Below, in pieces: positions 42,676 through 51,654 of a DNA stretch of 64,000 bases (positions are counted from its first letter, which is position 1; every line of letters begins with the position of its first letter). Origin of the DNA: Micromonospora chaiyaphumensis (GTDB taxonomy: Bacteria > Actinomycetota > Actinomycetes > Mycobacteriales > Micromonosporaceae); NCBI RefSeq assembly GCF_900091435.1, contig NZ_FMCS01000008.1, positions 1 through 64,000 of the forward strand, read 5' to 3'. Below the pieces are notes generated by a model. That model was given only the letters and a program-made list of their open reading frames with translations. It did not search any database and was not told where the DNA came from. A program made the position numbers and the translations under genes.

Positions 42676-44346
42676 ATGCAGGCGAGCAGGCTTAAAGCGG
42701 CCGTGGCCCTCGCGGCCGCCGCCGCTCTGGCGGTCGGGGCGTCCGGCTGCGCCAAGAGCGAGCGCGACGAGGACAGCGGTGGGGCCAAGACCGGCGGCAC
42801 CTTCGTCTTCGCGGGCGCCGGTAACCCGAAGAACTTCGACCCGATCTTCAACGACGACGGCGAGTCCTTCCGGCCGATCCGGCAGATGTACGACACCCTC
42901 GTGCAGAACAAGCCGGGTACGGCCGATCTGCAGGGCGCCCTGGCGGAGAGCTGGGAGCACGACCCGGAGGGCAAGGTCTGGACCTTCCACCTGCGCAAGA
43001 ACGTGAAGTTCCACGACGGCACCCCGTTCAACGCCGCCGCGGTCTGCTTCAACTTCGACCGCTGGTTCAACATGAAGGGCGCCGCCGCCCAGTCGCAGAT
43101 GATCTACTACTCGGACGTCTTCGGCGGCTTCGCCAAGAACGAGGCCGAGGGCGCGGGCGACCCGGTCTACAACAAGTGCGAGGCGAAGGACGACGGCACC
43201 GCCGTCGTCACGATGAACCGCTACAAGGGCGCCTTCCCCGGTGCCTTCGCGCTGACCGCGCTCTCGATCGCGAGCCCCGAGGCGCTGAAGAAGTACGACG
43301 CCGACACGGTGAAGCAGAACGGCGACTCGTTCGAGTACAGCGCGTACGCCAACGAGCACCCGGTGGGCACCGGCCCCTTCACCTTCGGCGGCTGGGACAA
43401 GGCCAAGGGTGAGATCACCCTGAACCGGAACCCCGACTACTGGGGCGAGAAGGCCAAGGTCGACAAGCTCGTCATCAAGATCATCGAGGACGAGAACACC
43501 CGTAAGCAGGAGCTGCGGGCGGGCACCGTCCAGGGCATCGACTTCCCGGCTCCGGCCGACCGGAAGGCGCTCGCGGGTGAGGGCTTCCAGGTCCTCGACC
43601 GCCCGGCGTTCAACATCCTCTACCTCGGCTTCAACCAGAAGAACCCGAAGCTGAAGGACCTGCGGGTGCGCCAGGCGATCGCCTACGCCCTCAACCGTCA
43701 GGCGCTCGTCCAGACCAAGGGCCCGGGTGGCACCAAGGTCGCCGACGAGTTCATGCCGGACACCGTGCTCGGCTACGCCCAGGACGTGCAGAAGTACGAC
43801 TACAACGTCGACAAGGCCAAGCAGCTGCTCAAGGAGGCGGGCGCCGAGAACCTGACGCTCAACTTCTACTACCCGACCGACGTCTCCCGGCCGTACATGC
43901 CGAACCCGCAGGAGATCTTCACCGTCCTGGCCAACGACCTGCAGGCCGTCGGCATCAAGGTCAACGGTGTGGCCCGCCCGTGGAACGGTGGCTACAAGGA
44001 CGACGTGCAGCAGTTCGGCAAGCACGACCTGCACATCCTCGGCTGGACCGGTGACTACAACGACCCGGGCAACTTCGTCGGCACCTTCTTCGGCCGCGCC
44101 AAGGTCGAGTTCGGCGACCAGGCGATGACCGAGATGTTCGACGCCATCACCAAGGCCGACGCCACGGTCGACGAGGCCGGCAAGAAGACCGCGTGGGAGC
44201 AGGTCAACCGCGACATCGCCGCCAAGTGGCTGCCGGCCGTGCCGGTCTGGCACGCCCCGCCGGCCATCGTGGTCACCAAGGACGTCAAGGGTCTGGTCGC
44301 CAGCCCCCTGACCGACGAGCGGTTCAACACCGTCAGCGTTGGCTGA
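42676..44346 (+). CDS. oligopeptide-type ABC transporter substrate-binding lipoprotein
   Basis: 556 residues. The signal peptide ends in the lipobox VGASGC (Cys about residue 25). The remainder is a class II family 5 binding protein (SBP_bac_5): GGTFVFAGAGNPKNFDPIF, LAESWEHDPEGKVWTFHLR, VKFHDGTPFNAAAVCF and a C-terminal lobe with AKWLPAVPVWHAP. It captures peptides or similar solutes outside the membrane and delivers them to the permeases encoded downstream. GAGGTGA precedes the ATG. A 15-bp hairpin follows, probably to make it more abundant than the permeases. Confidence 0.92.
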   Translation: MQASRLKAAVALAAAAALAVGASGCAKSERDEDSGGAKTGGTFVFAGAGNPKNFDPIFNDDGESFRPIRQMYDTLVQNKPGTADLQGALAESWEHDPEGKVWTFHLRKNVKFHDGTPFNAAAVCFNFDRWFNMKGAAAQSQMIYYSDVFGGFAKNEAEGAGDPVYNKCEAKDDGTAVVTMNRYKGAFPGAFALTALSIASPEALKKYDADTVKQNGDSFEYSAYANEHPVGTGPFTFGGWDKAKGEITLNRNPDYWGEKAKVDKLVIKIIEDENTRKQELRAGTVQGIDFPAPADRKALAGEGFQVLDRPAFNILYLGFNQKNPKLKDLRVRQAIAYALNRQALVQTKGPGGTKVADEFMPDTVLGYAQDVQKYDYNVDKAKQLLKEAGAENLTLNFYYPTDVSRPYMPNPQEIFTVLANDLQAVGIKVNGVARPWNGGYKDDVQQFGKHDLHILGWTGDYNDPGNFVGTFFGRAKVEFGDQAMTEMFDAITKADATVDEAGKKTAWEQVNRDIAAKWLPAVPVWHAPPAIVVTKDVKGLVASPLTDERFNTVSVG

Positions 44347-44379
44347 AGGCGCTCCTGACCGCTGACACCGTACGCGGAA

Positions 44380-44417
44380 TCGGCCCGGGCCGGGCTCTCT
44401 CTCCCGGCCCGGGCCGA
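44380..44417 (+). terminator. intercistronic hairpin between binding protein and permease genes
   Basis: Perfect 15-bp stem (TCGGCCCGGGCCGGG with its complement) around CTCTCTCT, in the 103-nt gap after the binding-protein stop and 32 nt before the permease start. No T tract. Likely a partial terminator or mRNA-stabilising element. Confidence 0.75.
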
Positions 44418-44449
44418 CCCGCTGTTACCGAGAATCTGGTGTGTGAGAG

Positions 44450-45457
44450 ATGTTGCGAGTCATAGTCCGCCGCCTGCTGCAACTGGTGGTGACCCTGATA
44501 GGGCTGTCCTTGCTGGTCTTCGTCTGGCTGCGGAACCTCCCCGGCGGCCCGATCGAGGCGCTGCTCGGTGAGCGGGCCACGCCGGAGCGGCGGGCCCTGC
44601 TGGTCAAGGCCCTCGGCTACGACCAGCCGATCCTGGTGCAGTACGCCAAGTTCATGCAGCGGCTGCTGACCGGCGACTTCGGCAACTCGATCCGGAGCGG
44701 CGACCCGGTCACCGAGGTGATCGGCCGCGCCTTCCCGGCCACCATCGAGCTGGCCGCGGCCGCCATGATCATCGCCATCGGGCTCGGCGTGCCGCTCGGC
44801 TACCTGGCCGCCCGGCACCGCGGCCGGCTGCTCGACAACATGAGCATCGCCGGCACCCTGCTCGGCATCTCGATCCCGATCTTCTTCCTGGGCTACCTGC
44901 TCAAGGACGTGTTCACCCAGAACATGCACTGGTTCCCGCCCTCGGGCCGGATGAGCACCGGGGTGGACAACACCGAAGTCACCGGCTTCTTCGTCCTCGA
45001 CGGGCTGCTCACCCGCGAGTTCGACGCCAGCGCCGACGCGCTGTGGCACCTCATCCTGCCGGCACTCACCCTGGCCACCATCCCGCTCGCGGTGATCGTC
45101 CGGATCACCCGGGCCAGCGTGCTCGACGTGCTCAACGAGGACTTCGTCCGCACCGCCGAGGCGAAGGGTCTGCGCCACAAGACCATCCGGGGCCGGCACA
45201 TCCTGCGCAACGCCCTCCTGCCGGTGGTCACCACCATCGGCCTGCAGACGGGCGCGCTGCTCTCCGGCGCGGTGCTCACCGAGCGGGTCTACAACTGGGG
45301 CGGCCTCGGCACGCTGATCTACAACTCGATCAGCGGCGGCCGCGACTACCCGGTGCTCCAGGCGCTGATCCTGCTGGCCGCACTGGTCTTCGTGGTGGTC
45401 AACCTCCTGGTCGACCTCTCCTACGCCTTCATCGACCCGAGGGTGCGTGTGCGATGA
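44450..45457 (+). CDS. peptide ABC transporter permease (DppB/OppB type)
   Basis: 335 residues with six helices. The start MLRVIVRRLLQLVVTLIGLSLLVF is typical of DppB proteins, and an EAA loop-like ARAKGL-type motif (RTAEAKGLRHKTI) couples to the ATPase. LLSGAVLTERVYNWGGLG is near the end. Its stop overlaps the next start as ATGA. Confidence 0.92.
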   Translation: MLRVIVRRLLQLVVTLIGLSLLVFVWLRNLPGGPIEALLGERATPERRALLVKALGYDQPILVQYAKFMQRLLTGDFGNSIRSGDPVTEVIGRAFPATIELAAAAMIIAIGLGVPLGYLAARHRGRLLDNMSIAGTLLGISIPIFFLGYLLKDVFTQNMHWFPPSGRMSTGVDNTEVTGFFVLDGLLTREFDASADALWHLILPALTLATIPLAVIVRITRASVLDVLNEDFVRTAEAKGLRHKTIRGRHILRNALLPVVTTIGLQTGALLSGAVLTERVYNWGGLGTLIYNSISGGRDYPVLQALILLAALVFVVVNLLVDLSYAFIDPRVRVR

Positions 45458-46494
45458 GTGACCCGATCACCCGGCCCACGGTGGGCACCCCGCGCGAGAG
45501 CGTGGACTCCTCGGCCGTCGAGGAGAAGCGCGAGGGCACCCTGCCGCGCGGCATCGACCGGCTCGGCGAGCGCAAGCGCGCCCGGCTGGAGCAGCTGGCC
45601 CAGGCCACCGCCGACAAGGGCGGCGTCAGCCTGCTCCGGGACGCGTTCCGCCGGCTGCGGCGCAACCCGACGGCGATCGTCGGCGCGTCCATCGTGGCGC
45701 TGTTCGTCCTGGTCGCCATCTTCGCGCCGCTGCTCGCGCCGCACGACCCCGCGCAGCGCTTCGACGAGCTGACGAAGAACCTGACCGTCGACAGCATCCC
45801 CGGGGCCAGCAGCGAGTTCCCGTTCGGCTCCGACCCGCTCGGCCGGGACTTCCTGTCCCGCATGATCCACGGCAGCCGGCAGACCCTCTTCGTCGGCGTG
45901 CTCGCCACGCTCATCGGGCTGGCCCTGGGCGTGCTGATCGGCGCGATCGCCGGCGCCTTCGGCGGCTGGGTCGACAACATCCTGATGCGCGTCACCGACG
46001 TGATGCTGGCGCTGCCGGCCCTGCTGCTGGCCATCAGCCTGGTGGCCATGGCCAGCCGGTCCAGCCAGTGGACGGTCATCCTGGCGGTGGCCATCGTCAA
46101 CGTGCCGATCTTCGCGAGGCTGTTGCGCGGGTCGATGCTCGCCCAGCGGGAGAGCGACCACGTGCTGGCCGCCCGCGCGCTCGGCGTCAAGCAGGGCTCG
46201 ATCGTGCTGCGGCACATGCTGCCCAACGCGATGACCGCGGTGATCGTGCAGGCCACGCTGACCCTCTCCACCGCGATCCTGGAGGCGGCGTCGCTCTCCT
46301 TCCTCGGCCTCGGCGACCCCGACATCAACCGGGCCGAGTGGGGCCTGATGCTCGGTGTGGACGGTCAGCGCTACTTCGAGGTCCGGCCGGAGCTGGCCTA
46401 CTACCCGGCCATCGCGATCATCGTGGTCGCGCTCGGCTTCACCCTGCTGGGTGAGGGCATGCGCGAGGCGATCGACCCGAAGAGCCGGCGGTGA
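45454..46494 (+). CDS. peptide ABC transporter permease (DppC/OppC type)
   Basis: 346 residues. A charged cytoplasmic N-terminus of about 70 residues (longer than in E. coli) precedes the OppC-type FRRLRRNPTAIVGASIV. FGSDPLGRDFLSRMIHGSR is the periplasmic-side signature, and AARALGVKQGSIVLRHMLPN is the EAA loop. Partner of the preceding permease in the heterodimeric channel. Confidence 0.92.
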   Translation: MSDPITRPTVGTPRESVDSSAVEEKREGTLPRGIDRLGERKRARLEQLAQATADKGGVSLLRDAFRRLRRNPTAIVGASIVALFVLVAIFAPLLAPHDPAQRFDELTKNLTVDSIPGASSEFPFGSDPLGRDFLSRMIHGSRQTLFVGVLATLIGLALGVLIGAIAGAFGGWVDNILMRVTDVMLALPALLLAISLVAMASRSSQWTVILAVAIVNVPIFARLLRGSMLAQRESDHVLAARALGVKQGSIVLRHMLPNAMTAVIVQATLTLSTAILEAASLSFLGLGDPDINRAEWGLMLGVDGQRYFEVRPELAYYPAIAIIVVALGFTLLGEGMREAIDPKSRR

Positions 46495-46537
46495 CGGCGA
46501 TGCGGACCAAGGACCAGCACGGTGAGGAAGTGACCCG

Positions 46538-47524
46538 ATGAGCCTGCTCGACGTACGCGATCTGAGCGTGGTGTTCCAGCGTCGCGGTGAGCGGCCGTTC
46601 ACGGCGGTCGACAAGGTCAGCTTCAGTGTGGAGCCGGGGCAGACCGTGGGCCTGGTCGGCGAGTCCGGCTGCGGCAAGAGCGTGACCAGCCTGGCGATCA
46701 TGGGCCTGCTGCCCCGGCGGGGCAACAAGGTCACCGGCGAGGTCAACTTCGACGGCGCCGACCTGCTCAAGCTGCGCCCGGACGACATGCGGGACCGGCG
46801 CGGCCGGGACATCGGCATGATCTTCCAGGACCCGCTGTCGTCGTTGAACCCGGTCGTGCCCATCGGCGTCCAGGTGGCCGAGGTGCTGGAGCGGCACCGC
46901 GGGATGGACCGCAAGGTGGCCATGAAGGAGGCCCGGGAGCTGCTCGACGCGGTCGGCATCCCGGACCCGATGCGGCGGCTCAAGGAATATCCGCACCAGA
47001 TCTCCGGCGGCATGCGGCAGCGCGCGCTCATCGCCATCGCGCTGGCGTGCAAGCCGCGGCTGCTGATCGCGGACGAGCCGACCACGGCGCTGGACGTGAC
47101 CATCCAGGCGCAGATCCTCACCCTGCTCAAGCAGCTCGTCGACGAGACCGGCACCGCGCTCATCATGATCACGCACGACCTGGGCGTGGTGGCCGGCCTC
47201 TGCGACACGGTCAACGTGCTCTACGGCGGCAAGGTGGTCGAGCGGGCCGAGCGGCACGAGCTGTTCGCCCGGCCGCGGCACCCGTACACGCACGGGCTGC
47301 TGAACTCGGTGCCGCGGCTGGACTCGCCGCGGGGCGAGCGGCTGCACGCCATCCGCGGCTCGGTGGCCGACAACATCCCGTGGGTCGAGGGCTGCGCGTT
47401 CGCCCCCCGCTGCGACAACGTGGTGGACGCCTGCCTGGAGGGCACGCCTCCGCTCGAACCCACCGCGACCGGCGGCGACCTGCGCTGCAACAACCCCGTT
47501 TCCGAGGAGGTGGCGGTGCCGTGA
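46538..47524 (+). CDS. peptide ABC transporter ATP-binding protein (DppD/OppD type)
   Basis: 328 residues. Walker A GESGCGKS, Q-loop FQDPLSSLNP, signature ISGGMRQR, Walker B LLIADEPTTALD and a switch His in ITHDLGVVAG are all intact. The C-terminal oligopeptide motif PRHPYTHGLLNSVP and CAFAPRCDNVVDAC carry the Cys set that often binds an Fe-S cluster in this family. Its stop overlaps the next start as GTGA. Confidence 0.93.
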   Translation: MSLLDVRDLSVVFQRRGERPFTAVDKVSFSVEPGQTVGLVGESGCGKSVTSLAIMGLLPRRGNKVTGEVNFDGADLLKLRPDDMRDRRGRDIGMIFQDPLSSLNPVVPIGVQVAEVLERHRGMDRKVAMKEARELLDAVGIPDPMRRLKEYPHQISGGMRQRALIAIALACKPRLLIADEPTTALDVTIQAQILTLLKQLVDETGTALIMITHDLGVVAGLCDTVNVLYGGKVVERAERHELFARPRHPYTHGLLNSVPRLDSPRGERLHAIRGSVADNIPWVEGCAFAPRCDNVVDACLEGTPPLEPTATGGDLRCNNPVSEEVAVP

Positions 47525-48627
47525 CCGAGTCGACCGAACGGACCGGACCACTTGTCGAACTGCGCGACGTCAAGGTCCACTTCCCGATCAAGAGCGGCGT
47601 GCTCTTCGACCGCACCGTCGGTCACGTCTACGCCGTCGACGGCGTCTCGCTCTCCATCAACAAGGGCGAGACGTACGGGCTGGTGGGCGAGTCGGGGTGC
47701 GGCAAGTCCACCCTGGGCCGGGGCCTGCTGCGGCTGGTCGAGCCGACCGACGGCGAGGTCGTCTTCGACGGCACCGACGTCCGCGCGCTCAAGGGCGAGG
47801 CGATGCGCAAGATGCGCCGCCGGATCCAGATGATCTTCCAGGATCCGCTGTCCAGCCTCGACCCCCGCCAGTCGGTGGAGTCGCTGCTGGTCGAGGGCCT
47901 CAAGGCGCACGGCCTGGCCAAGGACAAGGCGGCCACCGCGAAGCGGCTCCGCGAGGCGCTGGCCGCGGTCGGCCTGCCCGCCTCGGCGCTGAGCAAGTAC
48001 CCGCACGAGTTCTCCGGCGGCCAGCGGCAGCGCATCGGCATCGCCCGGGCGCTGGTGCTCGACCCGGACCTGATCGTCGCCGACGAGCCGGTCTCCGCGC
48101 TGGACGTGTCCATCCAGGCCCAGGTGATCAACCTGCTGGAGGAACTCCAGAACGAGCACGGCCTGACGTACCTGATCATCGCTCACGACCTGGCGGTGGT
48201 CCGGCACATCGCCGACACGGTCGGGGTGATGTACCTCGGCGGCCTGGTGGAGGAGGCGTCCAGCGACGACCTCTACCGGGAGCCGATGCACCCGTACACG
48301 AAGGCGCTCATGTCGGCCGTGCCGGTGCCGGACCCGCAGGTGGAGGACCGCCGCGAGCGGATCCTGCTCGCCGGCGACCTGCCCTCGCCGACGAACCCGC
48401 CGGCCGGCTGCCGGTTCCACACCCGCTGCCCGTGGGCCCAGCCGACCCGCTGCGCTGAGGAGCGGCCGGCGCTGCGCCAGGTGCTCGACGGGCACCGGGT
48501 GGCCTGCCACTACGCGGAGGACATCGCCGCCGGCCGGATCCGGCCGCACGAGGTGGAGCCGGAGCTGGTCCGGCCGGACGACGGCGCCGCGCCGGGCGAC
48601 ACCGGCGAGCTGATCCCGACCCCGTGA
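47521..48627 (+). CDS. peptide ABC transporter ATP-binding protein (DppF/OppF type)
   Basis: 368 residues. Walker A GESGCGKST, Q-loop FQDPLSSLDP, signature FSGGQRQRIG, Walker B LIVADEPVSALD and IAHDLAVV are intact, followed by the oligopeptide motif EPMHPYTKALMSAVP and FHTRCPWAQPTRC. The second ATPase of the heterodimer. GTG 47521 shares bases with the preceding stop, so expression of both ATPases is coupled. Ends the operon. Confidence 0.93.
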   Translation: MTESTERTGPLVELRDVKVHFPIKSGVLFDRTVGHVYAVDGVSLSINKGETYGLVGESGCGKSTLGRGLLRLVEPTDGEVVFDGTDVRALKGEAMRKMRRRIQMIFQDPLSSLDPRQSVESLLVEGLKAHGLAKDKAATAKRLREALAAVGLPASALSKYPHEFSGGQRQRIGIARALVLDPDLIVADEPVSALDVSIQAQVINLLEELQNEHGLTYLIIAHDLAVVRHIADTVGVMYLGGLVEEASSDDLYREPMHPYTKALMSAVPVPDPQVEDRRERILLAGDLPSPTNPPAGCRFHTRCPWAQPTRCAEERPALRQVLDGHRVACHYAEDIAAGRIRPHEVEPELVRPDDGAAPGDTGELIPTP

Positions 48628-48637
48628 CGTGACGACG

Positions 48638-48671
48638 CGAGGCCCCTTCCCCGGTCGGGGAAGGGGCCTCG
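48638..48671. terminator. terminator of the peptide ABC operon, bidirectional
   Basis: Perfect 15-bp stem (CGAGGCCCCTTCCCC with its complement) with a GGTC loop, between the convergent ATPase gene and the unknown gene ending at 48688. Confidence 0.85.
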
Positions 48672-48687
48672 TCGCGTTCGAAGCGGG

Positions 48688-49167
48688 TCAGCCCTCGGGT
48701 CGGTTGAGCAGGGCCACCGCGACGGTGTGCACGGCGTCCAGCGCGGCCGGGTCGGCCAGCGGCACCCGGCCGCCGGTCACCGCGTACCACTCGTCGGCGT
48801 CCTTGTACTGCACCCGCAGGGTGACCTGGCCGTCGGCGTACTCGGTGCGCAGGGTGAGGTCGCCGGTCACCACGCCGACCTCGTCGGTCATCACGCCGCC
48901 CGGGCCGGCCGTGATGTCGCTGGTCCGTTCCGGCGATCCGGGTGCCGGCGGGGCCGCGGCTGGTGCGGCCGGCGTCGCGTCGGCGGACATCCCGGCCCCG
49001 GAGACGTCGGCGGGCGCGGCCGGCGTGCCGTCGGCCGTCATCCCGGCCGAGGTCGGGCCGGGTGCTGTCGCGCCGCCGGCGGCCGCCGCGGCGTCCTCGC
49101 CGGTGCTGTCCGGCGTCCTCTCCGGCGCCGGCGCGCCACCGGCCCCGGTCACGGCTTGTTCGCCCAT
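48688..49167 (-). CDS. hypothetical protein with Ala/Pro-rich N-terminus
   Basis: 159 residues. The first about 85 residues are low-complexity Ala/Pro/Gly/Thr. The last about 70 form a compact domain with TGDLTLRTEYADGQVTLRVQ, YKDADEWYAVTGG and LDAVHTVAVALLNRPEG. ATG 49167 has GGAGGG 6 nt upstream and overlaps the end of the nuclease gene by 19 nt, so both are in one operon. No named family recognised. Confidence 0.7.
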   Translation of the reverse strand: MGEQAVTGAGGAPAPERTPDSTGEDAAAAAGGATAPGPTSAGMTADGTPAAPADVSGAGMSADATPAAPAAAPPAPGSPERTSDITAGPGGVMTDEVGVVTGDLTLRTEYADGQVTLRVQYKDADEWYAVTGGRVPLADPAALDAVHTVAVALLNRPEG

Positions 49168-49805
49168 GTGCAGCCCTCCAACATGTCGGTGAGGGCGGCC
49201 TTCTCGGCACTGGTCACCGTCAGCCGCCAGTAGTGCTTGACCGTCACCCAGTCCGCGGCGTACTGGCACCAGTACGACCGGTTCGCCGGCTTCCACTGGG
49301 ACGGGTCCTGGTCACCCTTTGCCCGGTTGGAGCGGAGGGAAACCGCGATGAGCTGCGGCCGGGTGAGGTCGTTGGCGAAGTCGCCGCGCTTCGAGTCGTC
49401 CCACTCGTCGGCGCCGGACCGCCAGGCGTTCGCCAGCGGCACGACGTGGTCGATGTCCACGTCGGCCGGATCGGTCAGCGCCAGCCCGTCGTACGCGCTC
49501 TCCCAGCGGCCGTCGACCACGTTGCAGCCGGAGAGCTTGATGCCCTCACCGTCCCGTTGCAGCACGCTGTCCCGCACGTCGCAGTTCTTGCCGGTGTCCC
49601 GCCAGTGCGGGAAGCGGGTCCGGCTGTAGCCCTTCATCGACCCGGCGGCGGCCACGGTCAGCTCGCCGAGCTGCTGGTCGACGTTGCCGGTGCTGCTCGG
49701 CGGCGTGTCCGGCTCGTCGACCGGCACACAGCCGGCCGCGCCGAGGGCGAGCACCGCGGTGAGCGCGACCGCCATCCCGGCACGGGCTCCTGATCTCGTA
49801 CGCAC
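49149..49805 (-). CDS. secreted HNH endonuclease family lipoprotein (DUF1524/GmrSD C-terminal type)
   Basis: 218 residues. The N-terminal signal ends at lipobox LGAAGC (about residue 26). A Ser/Pro linker leads to an HNH fold with YSRTRFPHW, NVVDGRWESAYDG, the catalytic DIDHVVPLANAWRSGA and SNRAKGDQDPSQW. It is an exported DNA-cleaving or nutritional nuclease of the actinobacterial HNH/DUF1524 group. GTG 49805 is chosen for GGAGAGG 8 nt upstream; GTG 49814 has no spacing. Confidence 0.85.
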   Translation of the reverse strand: MRTRSGARAGMAVALTAVLALGAAGCVPVDEPDTPPSSTGNVDQQLGELTVAAAGSMKGYSRTRFPHWRDTGKNCDVRDSVLQRDGEGIKLSGCNVVDGRWESAYDGLALTDPADVDIDHVVPLANAWRSGADEWDDSKRGDFANDLTRPQLIAVSLRSNRAKGDQDPSQWKPANRSYWCQYAADWVTVKHYWRLTVTSAEKAALTDMLEGCTWANKP

Positions 49806-49914
49806 AGACGACACCTCTCCAGCTTGCGTGCTCCGGGCGAGTCCGCACAGTACCCGGCGACGGTTTCCCAGATTCGTGGCGTCGGGAGTGGAGGTCCCGG
49901 CAGAGTGGTTACCC

Positions 49915-51375
49915 ATGACCGCACCCGCTCCCGAGCTGCGCCTCGGCTCCGCCGCCGGGCGCGGCACGCTGCTCGCCGCGGTCCTCGCCTCCGGCATGGT
50001 CTTCCTCGACAGCACCGTGGTCAACGTGGCGCTGCCCCGGCTCGGCGCGGAACTGGACGCCACCGTGGCGGGTCTGCAGTGGACGGTCAACGGTTACCTG
50101 CTCATGCTGGCCGCCTTCGTGCTGCTCGGCGGCGCGCTCGGCGACCGGTTCGGGCGGCGGCGGATCTTCCTGCTCGGGGTGGTGTGGTTCGCCGTGGCGT
50201 CGGTGCTCTGCGGGCTCGCGCAGGGGACCGGCTGGCTGATCGCCGCCCGGTTCCTCCAGGGCGCCGGCGGGGCACTGCTCACCCCCGGCTCGCTCTCCGT
50301 GCTCCAGGCCAGCTTCCACCCGGACGACCGCGCCCGCGCCATCGGCACCTGGTCCGGGCTCTCCGGCGTCTCCACCGCGCTCGGCCCGCTCCTCGGCGGC
50401 TGGCTCATCGACGCGCTCTCCTGGCGGTGGATCTTCTTCGTGAACCTGCCCCTGGCCGTCGGGGTGGTGCTCGCCGCGCTGCGCTGGGTGCCGGAGAGCC
50501 GGGACGAGGCCACGTCGCGTACCGGTGCCGGCCGGGGGTTCGACGTGGCCGGTGCGCTGCTCGGCGCGCTGGCGCTCGGCGGCGTCACGTACGCCCTGAT
50601 CGACGCCCCGGCGCGCGGCGCCGGCTCCCCGGCGGTGCTGGCCGCGGCGGTGCTCGGGGTGCTCGGCGCGGTGGTGTTCGTGCTGGTCGAGCGGCGCCGC
50701 GGCGACACCGCCATGCTGCCGACCGGGCTGTTCGGCAGCCGGCTCTTCTCGGTGCTGAACGTCTTCACCGTGGTGGTCTACGCGGCCCTCGGCGGGTTCA
50801 CCTTCTTCCTCGCCGTCTACCTGCAGAACGTCGTCGGCTGGTCGGCGCTGCTCACCGGCCTGGCCACCGTGCCGATGACGCTGCTGCTGCTCGTCGGTTC
50901 GGCCCGGGCCGGGGCGCTCGCCGCCCGGATCGGCCCCCGGCTGCCGCTCACCGTCGGCCCGGTGGTCGCCGCGGCCGGCCTGCTCCTGCTGCGCCGGGTC
51001 GGCCCCGGTGCGTCGTACTGGACGGACGTGCTGCCCGGGGTGCTCCTGTTCGGCGCGGGGCTCACCCTGGTGGTCGCCCCGCTGACCGCGTCGGTGCTGG
51101 CCGCGGTGGCGGACCGGTTCGCCGGGGTGGCGAGTGGCTTCAACAACGCCGCCTCCCGGGCCGGCGGCCTGCTCGCGGTGGCCGCGCTGCCGCTGCTGGT
51201 CGGCCTCTCCGGCAGCGGCTACGAGCAGAAGAGCGCGCTGGCCGGCGCTTTCCGCGGGGCGATGCTCTGGTGCGCCGGCCTGCTGCTGGTCGGCGCGCTC
51301 CTGGCCGGGCTGCTCATCCACCGCCCGCCCGGAAGCGCACCCGGCCCCCACGCGACGCCGCCCCACGGGCGATGA
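49915..51375 (+). CDS. MFS transporter, DHA2 (EmrB/QacA) type, 14 helices
   Basis: 486 residues with 14 predicted helices. LASGMVFLDSTVVNVALPRLG is the DHA2 helix-1 signature with its acidic residue, GGALGDRFGRRRIFLLG is motif A and GPLLGGWL is motif C (antiporter). It should export drugs or toxic metabolites by proton antiport. ATG 49915 lies 110 nt from the divergent nuclease gene. Stand-alone. Confidence 0.9.
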   Translation: MTAPAPELRLGSAAGRGTLLAAVLASGMVFLDSTVVNVALPRLGAELDATVAGLQWTVNGYLLMLAAFVLLGGALGDRFGRRRIFLLGVVWFAVASVLCGLAQGTGWLIAARFLQGAGGALLTPGSLSVLQASFHPDDRARAIGTWSGLSGVSTALGPLLGGWLIDALSWRWIFFVNLPLAVGVVLAALRWVPESRDEATSRTGAGRGFDVAGALLGALALGGVTYALIDAPARGAGSPAVLAAAVLGVLGAVVFVLVERRRGDTAMLPTGLFGSRLFSVLNVFTVVVYAALGGFTFFLAVYLQNVVGWSALLTGLATVPMTLLLLVGSARAGALAARIGPRLPLTVGPVVAAAGLLLLRRVGPGASYWTDVLPGVLLFGAGLTLVVAPLTASVLAAVADRFAGVASGFNNAASRAGGLLAVAALPLLVGLSGSGYEQKSALAGAFRGAMLWCAGLLLVGALLAGLLIHRPPGSAPGPHATPPHGR

Positions 51376-51400
51376 ACGGGGGCGCTGTTAGCGTCGGGCC

Positions 51401-51613
51401 ATGGGTGATCAGGAGAGTGCAGGGCCGGTCCGGCTGCGGTACCGGCTGCTGACCGGGCCCGACGACGCCGACTTCTGCCGGCGGGTCAGCGAGCTGCTGG
51501 CCGACGGCTATCGCCTGCACGGCTCGCCGGCGGCCACCTTCGACGGGCAGCGGGTGATCGTGGCGCAGGCGGTCGTCCTCGACGACGGCAACCCCACCGT
51601 CGTGCCGGTCTAG
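51401..51613 (+). CDS. DUF1737 domain-containing protein
   Basis: 70 residues, mostly the domain itself: YRLLTGPDDADFCRRVSELL, then GYRLHGSPAATFDG and RVIVAQAVV. Function unknown. ATG 51401 is 25 nt after the MFS stop, so it may be cotranscribed. Confidence 0.85.
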   Translation: MGDQESAGPVRLRYRLLTGPDDADFCRRVSELLADGYRLHGSPAATFDGQRVIVAQAVVLDDGNPTVVPV

Positions 51614-51650
51614 CGGCTGGTCGGGCCCGCGCGGCGGGCCCGACCAGCCG
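51614..51650. terminator. terminator shared by DUF1737 and leuA genes
   Basis: Perfect 17-bp stem (CGGCTGGTCGGGCCCGC with its complement) around GCG, 1 nt after the DUF1737 stop and 5 nt beyond the convergent leuA stop. Confidence 0.85.
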
Positions 51651-51654
51651 TCGG

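Noticed and set aside
42634..44253. 539-codon minus-strand frame opposite the ABC binding-protein gene
   Set aside because: Shadow of a well-supported gene with signal peptide and family motifs.
45421..47214. 597-codon minus-strand frame across the ABC permease and ATPase genes
   Set aside because: Antisense of strongly supported genes; no family signature.
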